64,000 nucleotides of DNA from assembly GCA_030280995.1 (NCBI GenBank), contig JASXTE010000001.1, forward strand, positions 22,205,106 through 22,269,105, given 5' to 3'. Each line of letters opens with the position of its first letter. The stretch's first letter is position 1. The notes beneath the pieces were generated by a model. It did not search any database. It was not told the DNA's origin and saw only the letters and a list, made by a program, of their open reading frames with translations. The position numbers and the translations under genes were made by a program. The DNA comes from Hemileia vastatrix. Lineage: Eukaryota; Basidiomycota; Pucciniomycetes; Pucciniales; Zaghouaniaceae. This document shows positions 59,242 to 64,000 of this stretch, piece after piece.

Positions 59242-60452
59242 TTATATATCTAGATTTTTTAGATTTGTCTTAACATTAGATAAATAATACTTTGCTGATT
59301 CTATTTCTTCCTCTATTAAGTCATCTCTTTTCAAAAAAACTCTCAAAGCACTAATCAAATATTCTAACCTAAATTTTTCTGTTTTAATTTCTAAGTATTC
59401 TGAAATATCAATATCAAAAACATTAAGCTTTTCTATAGCATGAAAAAGTCTAGTGCTGATTTGAATAGAAGAACCTATCCTAGTGAAGCCAGGAATTTCA
59501 TGACATCTTGAGGTAAAATGCCTTAGTTGATTGGCAGGCCATAATGTCACTGTTATTCCATTAGTTGCTTCAAAGTTGATTTTACTTCGAATTTCGGGAA
59601 ACATAAGTTCTCCACCTATTTGTCATGGTTGGGTCTTATCATACTTCATATGAATGGTGTTTTTTTCTGTATCTTTAGGAAAAAATATTCCTAAAGTATA
59701 CTCACTTGCATCCTTATCGAGATGAACCTCATTAGAGAACCCATTACCATTCCCTCCAGATGTCCAAGTTAAATTACTAGCAAACGGTACACCGTCTTCT
59801 TCACTAGAAACTTTTGAAAATCCAGGAATACCAAGTTTTGCGCAAAGATTAGTTGCCTCATTGTACTTTACATATGATATTTTTTTAAAAAAATATTCAA
59901 AGTACATTGCAATCCTCTTCATTCGTTTTTTATATTCATCCGTTTTTACAATATCATCAGTGTATTCATCTGCAAGGAAAAGCATTCAAAAATTCAGTAT
60001 TTAAATTAAAAAAAGTGATACTTACGAATATGTAAAGATTTCTTTCTATCTAAAATAAAGCCACCACCAAACATTTTTCCAAAACCACCAGCTCTTTGAT
60101 GATAACCATTATTTTTAATTTCATGTTCGCAGTAAGAAAGATCCTTAATGCATCGCACCGTAGCTTCTAACATATCTAGTTCTTTGAGCTCATGAATTTC
60201 AAAAGTCTGCACAAGAACATTAGGTATTAAGACACCTTTTGGTTTATAAATACTACATCCAGGAAAAAAATTGTAATAATTATTGCAATCTGTCATATTA
60301 TTTGCATAAGATCGTGCATAGAAATGTGGCTTCTTCCCGTTTGTATCCATTCCAAGAGCGTTTACAAGTTTCATTCCAGTAGCAATGTCTTTCGCCCACC
60401 TATTGTTAGAGTTCTTCCCTGGCCGTTTTTTTTTTTTCAAATCGTTACTCAT
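59242..60452 (-). CDS. Tet-like 2OG-Fe(II) oxygenase, right copy, one in-frame TGA
   Basis: Member of the fungal TET/JBP-like oxygenases, a family linked to oxidation of 5-methylcytosine and repeatedly found with transposons in basidiomycetes. Exons 60452-60026 and 59969-59242, in phase, 384 codons. Start ATG 60452 (MSNDLKKKKRPGKN). Motifs: GFGKMFGGGFILDRKKSLHI (end of exon 1), KLGIPGFSKV, NLTWTSGGNGNGFSNEVHLD with the HxD iron ligands (about H225, D227), YTLGIFFPKD, GGELMFPEI, VTLWPANQLRHFTSR with the likely distal His (about H293), and FTRIGSSIQISTR with the Arg expected to bind 2-oxoglutarate. One TGA at 59623-59625 (codon 258) lies between the HxD and distal His. The decayed copy has a Leu codon there. 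Family call is strong; substrate is inference. Confidence 0.82.
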
Positions 60453-60659
60453 TGATGGTTCAATCCTAAGAGAATTCAATTTTGATTTAAAATAGAAAAA
60501 AATCAAAAATTAGAAAATAGTAACATAATTTCAATTATCAGTCAATGATACCTTTAACTTTATCATATCTTCAATATTAGAAATACAAAAGTTAGCATAT
60601 CTACATATTAGTAAATTTATATACTTTTTCTTTATTTCAAATATTAAGAAAGCGTTTCA

Positions 60660-61110
60660 AAGGTATACTTTATTAAATTATACATATAAAGAGTATAGCT
60701 TTATCCTGTATGCATTCAGCAAGTACGAGATTTGGCTCTACACTTAATATTAATAATATAATGAAAGTATAACTCCAATACACTAGTAATATTAAAAAAT
60801 TTACGGAATTATGATATCCACATATATAAAATGAAAAATCTTGCTCTGATCAATATATTGACTTAGAAAGTTATACTTCAATAAATTATTAATTTTTAAA
60901 TTGTAGCATTGTCCTGTATGCTTTCAGCAAGTACGAGACTTTGAAACAACTTAAAAATCAATAAATTAAAGGTAAAGTACAAACAATCTAATTATTATTA
61001 TGAAAAGCAAAACATTATCCTGTATGCTTTCAGCAAGTACGAGATGATGTTTTACTTTTCATATTAATAATATAATGGTTGAGAAAGTATTAAAGAAATA
61101 TAGAAAAATG
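60660..61110. repeat. Three hairpins with a conserved 27-nt loop and different stems
   Basis: Loop copies at 60704-60730, 60912-60938 and 61018-61044 (start TCCTGTATGC, end CAAGTACGAGA; one mismatch in copy 1). Stems differ: copy 3 ATGAAAAGCAAAACAT (61000-61015) with 61047-61062; copy 2 ATTTTTAAATTGT (60892-60904) with 60946-60958; copy 1 weaker inner pairing plus an outer GTATACTTTATTAAATTA with its near-complement from 60752. Inside the loop TGCT-TTC-AGCA can fold again. They lie upstream of the Tet-like gene. Confidence 0.75.
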
Positions 61111-62199
61111 ATAAGCAAAACATGAACTTACATGTCTATAAAATCTTCTTCCATTTGTAGCTGATTGATCAAAATTAATTATAAAGTTTATTTTATAATC
61201 ACTGTTTTAAAAAATAAATGGTTAGATAAATAAATTGAACATTTTTGATAAGGAATAAAGAAAAGTAAATTGACAAACAAATAAAAAAACTTTAAGTTAA
61301 CTGAAAAAGAATTTTTTTATAATGAATCGAAAGGGTACAGTAAAAGATACCATAAAAATAAATTCAGAATTAGAATCATTAGATTAACTTGTCAAAAGTG
61401 TAAAAAAGTGTAACAAACCAAAATGATATGAAATGCAATAGCAAGAAAAATTTGCTTACCGGTAATCAGATAAGGTCAAGAAAATAGTACCAATAATTCA
61501 AAATGATAAAGCAAAAATATGATTGATAATTTTTGAAAAAGGTAAGTGAGAAAGAGAAAGGAAAAATAAATTGGGTGGCAAACAGATGTATATATCATGA
61601 ATTTTCACTGATCACATTTTCAAAAAAATGCAGCTCTCCAAGTCATATGATAAACTTCATCTAAATTCCAAGAATGATGTTGCCAAGGCACTTTACACAG
61701 CATGATCATTTTTTCCTATGCATATACTAATTCCAGCTAGAATTTACTTGGCTGCATGTTGTACAGATGCACATTTGTGGAACACTGAATTTCACATCTA
61801 AAAAAAATTGACGCCACATAATTCTAGCTACCATGTTTCACGTAGCTAAAAAACATACACTCATCACATTTAAATTTACATTGCGCCAAAATTAATTCAT
61901 TTTTGAATTTTTTTAAAGGAAACTATAATGTGCACCACCTATTTCTAAAATATGAACCTCCGCACCATATTAAATTGGGAGACTTTTAATTATGCAATTT
62001 TTTTGCCGTGACCTTTTTCCTGATCTTACTTGGTTCAAAATATTGAAACATGGCCAATGTTGATGAAAGAAACATTTGATTTTGTTTCTATGTGTAACAA
62101 TGGAAGGCTGTTTCTTACTGGCGAAAGAGTGTTGTATATTTTATTTGAACAAATTTTTATTTTTTTATGTATTTTATTTAAAAAATTTACTTTTTATTG
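61111..62199. other. Interval between the loop hairpins and the right hairpin array
   Basis: AT-rich, no gene recognised. An ORF at 62030-62257 runs into the array and is not credible. Confidence 0.45.
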
Positions 62200-62905
62200 C
62201 AGCCAGATTTATACTGGCTGCTTTTTAGAAACCTTAATTTATGACCCAAGCCTTTGAAATTGGCTTGGGTCCCTTACATTGCAATTTAGTACTTCCAGCC
62301 AGGTTTCCCCTGGCTGGAAGTGTCTCTTTCAAGCAATTGAAGTCGCTAAAAGCGACTTCGATTGCTTGCTGTAATGTTTGCCACCCTCCCAGCTAATTTA
62401 CTAGGCTGGGAGGTGGCCAAAGCAGTGTGCAACGCGCGTTGCTGCTGCAAGTAACGCGCGTTGCACAATCGCTACCATATTTCATGCAGCTGATATCAAG
62501 TCAGCTGCATGAGATATGCGCAGCATGTGCAATGCGCGCTGCATGCAGCAGAAACGCGCGTTGCATGCAGCAGCAATGCAGGCTGCATGTGCTGCATGCA
62601 GTGCATTGCACAGCCAGAAAAAAACTGGCTGTGCAATGCACACAGAGAAACCAAAGTCCCTGCAAGGGACTTTGGTCTCTAAAATGGAAGCGACTTTCCC
62701 TACCAGGTGCAATCTGGTGGGAAAGTGAGAGAAACGTTAGACCGAAGTTGTTTGAAAGCAACTTCGGTCTTAAAAACATTAAAAATCATAAAAAAAAAAA
62801 TGAGAAATGTAGAAAAAAAAAAAAATTAAAAATTAAAATGTGAGTAAAAGAAAAAAAATAAGTTCTAGTGATACCAAAAATCCAAGCCAATTTCATTTGG
62901 CTTGG
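62200..62905 (+). repeat. Right hairpin array, about 13 consecutive hairpins
   Basis: Stems in order: CAGCCAG/CTGGCTG, GACCCAAGCC/GGCTTGGGTC, ACTTCCAGCCAGG/CCTGGCTGGAAGT, AAGCAATTGAAGTCGC/GCGACTTCGATTGCTT, CACCTCCCAGC-type/GCTGGGAGGTG, GTGCAACGCGCGTT/AACGCGCGTTGCAC, CATGCAGCTGA/TCAGCTGCATG, ATGCGCGCTGCATG/CATGCAGC, GCATTGCACAGCCAG/CTGGCTGTGCAATGC, AGACCAAAGTCCC-type/GGGACTTTGGTCT, ACTTTCCC/GGGAAAGT, AGACCGAAGTTG/CAACTTCGGTCT and CCAAGCCAA/TTGGCTTGG. The array is GC-rich compared with its surroundings and noncoding; ORFs over it are shadows. Confidence 0.85.
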
Positions 62906-62910
62906 TTATT

Positions 62911-64000
62911 TAATAATTAATTTTTAATACATTAAATTTAAAATTCAAACACCATAAAATATATGAATTTTTTTTATATGAATATTATAAATTTAATCTA
63001 CCTCTTTCTCATAATTATATTTATAATTTTGTTTTTTTAATTTTTGACATTTAAGTTTATTTTTTGGAAATACAAAATTAAATTTTCAGCTAAATTTTTT
63101 AGTAAGGTAAAAAAAATTATAAATTTGACATTTTGTAATTGAATAATGAAAAAAATTTTAAATTTATTTAAAAAATATTTTTGTTAGAAGAATACAAATA
63201 TTTTAAGGGTAGAAATATGGTGCAAATTGTAAGTAAAAAAAATTATATTTTTTTTTGTGAGGGGTTATTTCTATTTTTAAAAATATTTTTCAAAAACATT
63301 CATTAAATACTGAATTAAATTACTTTGAAACTCAAATTTTTTGTAAAATAATTAAAAATGAAATAATAATATTGTTGTATTTGATATAAAATTTGAATTG
63401 GTAATATTAATGTCTCTTTAAGTAAATTTGAAAATCATTTAAAAAGACCATGTTGATAAGTACTTCATTTTTGATATACAATGGTTATATATATATCTTA
63501 TATATATTTCTTGAGTGTTATTTTTATATACATTCAATAAAATTTGTAATATAAAATGCCATTTAATAATTAATTAATGTTCAACTTAGTTATAACAACT
63601 TCATATTTAATACCAGCCACTAGTATTTACTTTTTAATTTAAAACTCCAATATAATATGAGAGTATCCTTATTTTGTCTGTATGTAATGAACAACAATAA
63701 CAGACCATAAATGAGTGGGTAGTTAATTACAATAAATAGTTGAAGAATAACCTATAAGAAATGATAAGTTTATCAAAAAGAGTACATTAAAAAAATATAC
63801 TTTTGAATTTTTTTTGATATAATTTGGGTAGTTAAATGAAAATTTAAATTATCAGACATCAAAATGGATAAAATCTAAAAGTAGTGTTTATATAATAAGC
63901 CTCATAAAAAAAAAGGATAAAAAATCTACTATGTAACTAAATTATTAAATATTAAGGTATTATTAAAATTATTGAAAAACTTATTTTACAGTTATAATGA
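62911..64000. other. AT-rich flank at the window end
   Basis: Very AT-rich, no gene or clear repeat. If the large element ends here its terminus was not identified; it may lie beyond 64000. Confidence 0.5.

Noticed and set aside
42878..59625. Selenocysteine at the in-frame TGA codons
   Set aside because: No conserved Cys or Sec is expected there, the decayed Tet copy has Leu at the aligned position, and higher fungi generally lack the Sec pathway.
60704..61044. Hammerhead ribozyme or CRISPR-like repeat
   Set aside because: The loop lacks the hammerhead core on either strand; three unevenly spaced copies in hairpins in a fungal genome do not make a CRISPR array.
62427..62843. ORFs over the right hairpin array on both strands
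   Set aside because: Symmetric low-complexity Cys/Ala/His peptides are what palindromic DNA yields in all frames.

Overview
The window is AT-rich eukaryotic DNA from a fungus. Genes have many short introns (mostly 50-80 bp, GT...AG), and the window holds basidiomycete-type Ty3/gypsy elements, a Tnp2-type transposase and Tet-like 2OG-Fe(II) oxygenase genes of the kind abundant in rust fungi (Pucciniales). A rust fungus is my best guess; the species cannot be told from the sequence. Nearly everything is mobile DNA or its remains. The one clearly host-type gene is an intact 16-exon secreted GH5 glycoside hydrolase (7645-10863).

Layout. 1-4798: decayed plus-strand chromovirus-like gypsy element, cut by the window edge, ending in a 3' LTR. 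4799-7560: no gene seen. 7569-10863: GH5 gene with a TATA box. 11221-13440: foldback MITE-like elements, one split by a 1056-bp miniature LTR element (TRIM) with 111-bp LTRs and a perfect 5-bp target duplication. 13587 to about 14640: solo LTR. 15389-16030 plus 30066-30089: Myb/SANT-like pseudogene cut in two by a 14-kb minus-strand gypsy element (16031-30059, 1.07-kb LTRs, CAACGT target duplication). That element carries gag and pol on the minus strand, and between pol and the 3' LTR two antisense, intron-bearing Cys-rich ORFs, short palindromic repeats and hairpin repeats. A further solo LTR (20704-21879) is nested in it.

30-34 kb is gene-poor. From about 34.1 to 62.9 kb lies the most unusual part, which I read as a very large composite DNA transposon or two related ones. 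Its outer parts are dense arrays of consecutive hairpins (34448-35806 and 62200-62905). Inside them are a Tet-like oxygenase gene and an uncharacterised gene in mirror-image order: left Tet(+), fragment(-); right 693-aa gene(+), Tet(-). The centre holds a SNF2/Rad5-like ATPase, a 350-aa conserved hypothetical on the other strand, a Tnp2-type DDE transposase, a 515-aa protein and a 1.9-kb satellite of CpG-centred palindromes. Upstream of the right Tet gene are three hairpins with a nearly identical loop but different stems.

How it may work together (inference): Tnp2 would supply strand cleavage, the SNF2 protein chromatin access, and the Tet-like enzyme oxidation of methylated cytosine, perhaps at the CpG palindromes. 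The transposase, SNF2 and right Tet genes each hold exactly one in-frame TGA in an otherwise continuous spliced reading frame, so this copy may be recently inactivated. All coordinates and splice sites were worked out by eye; no database search was possible.
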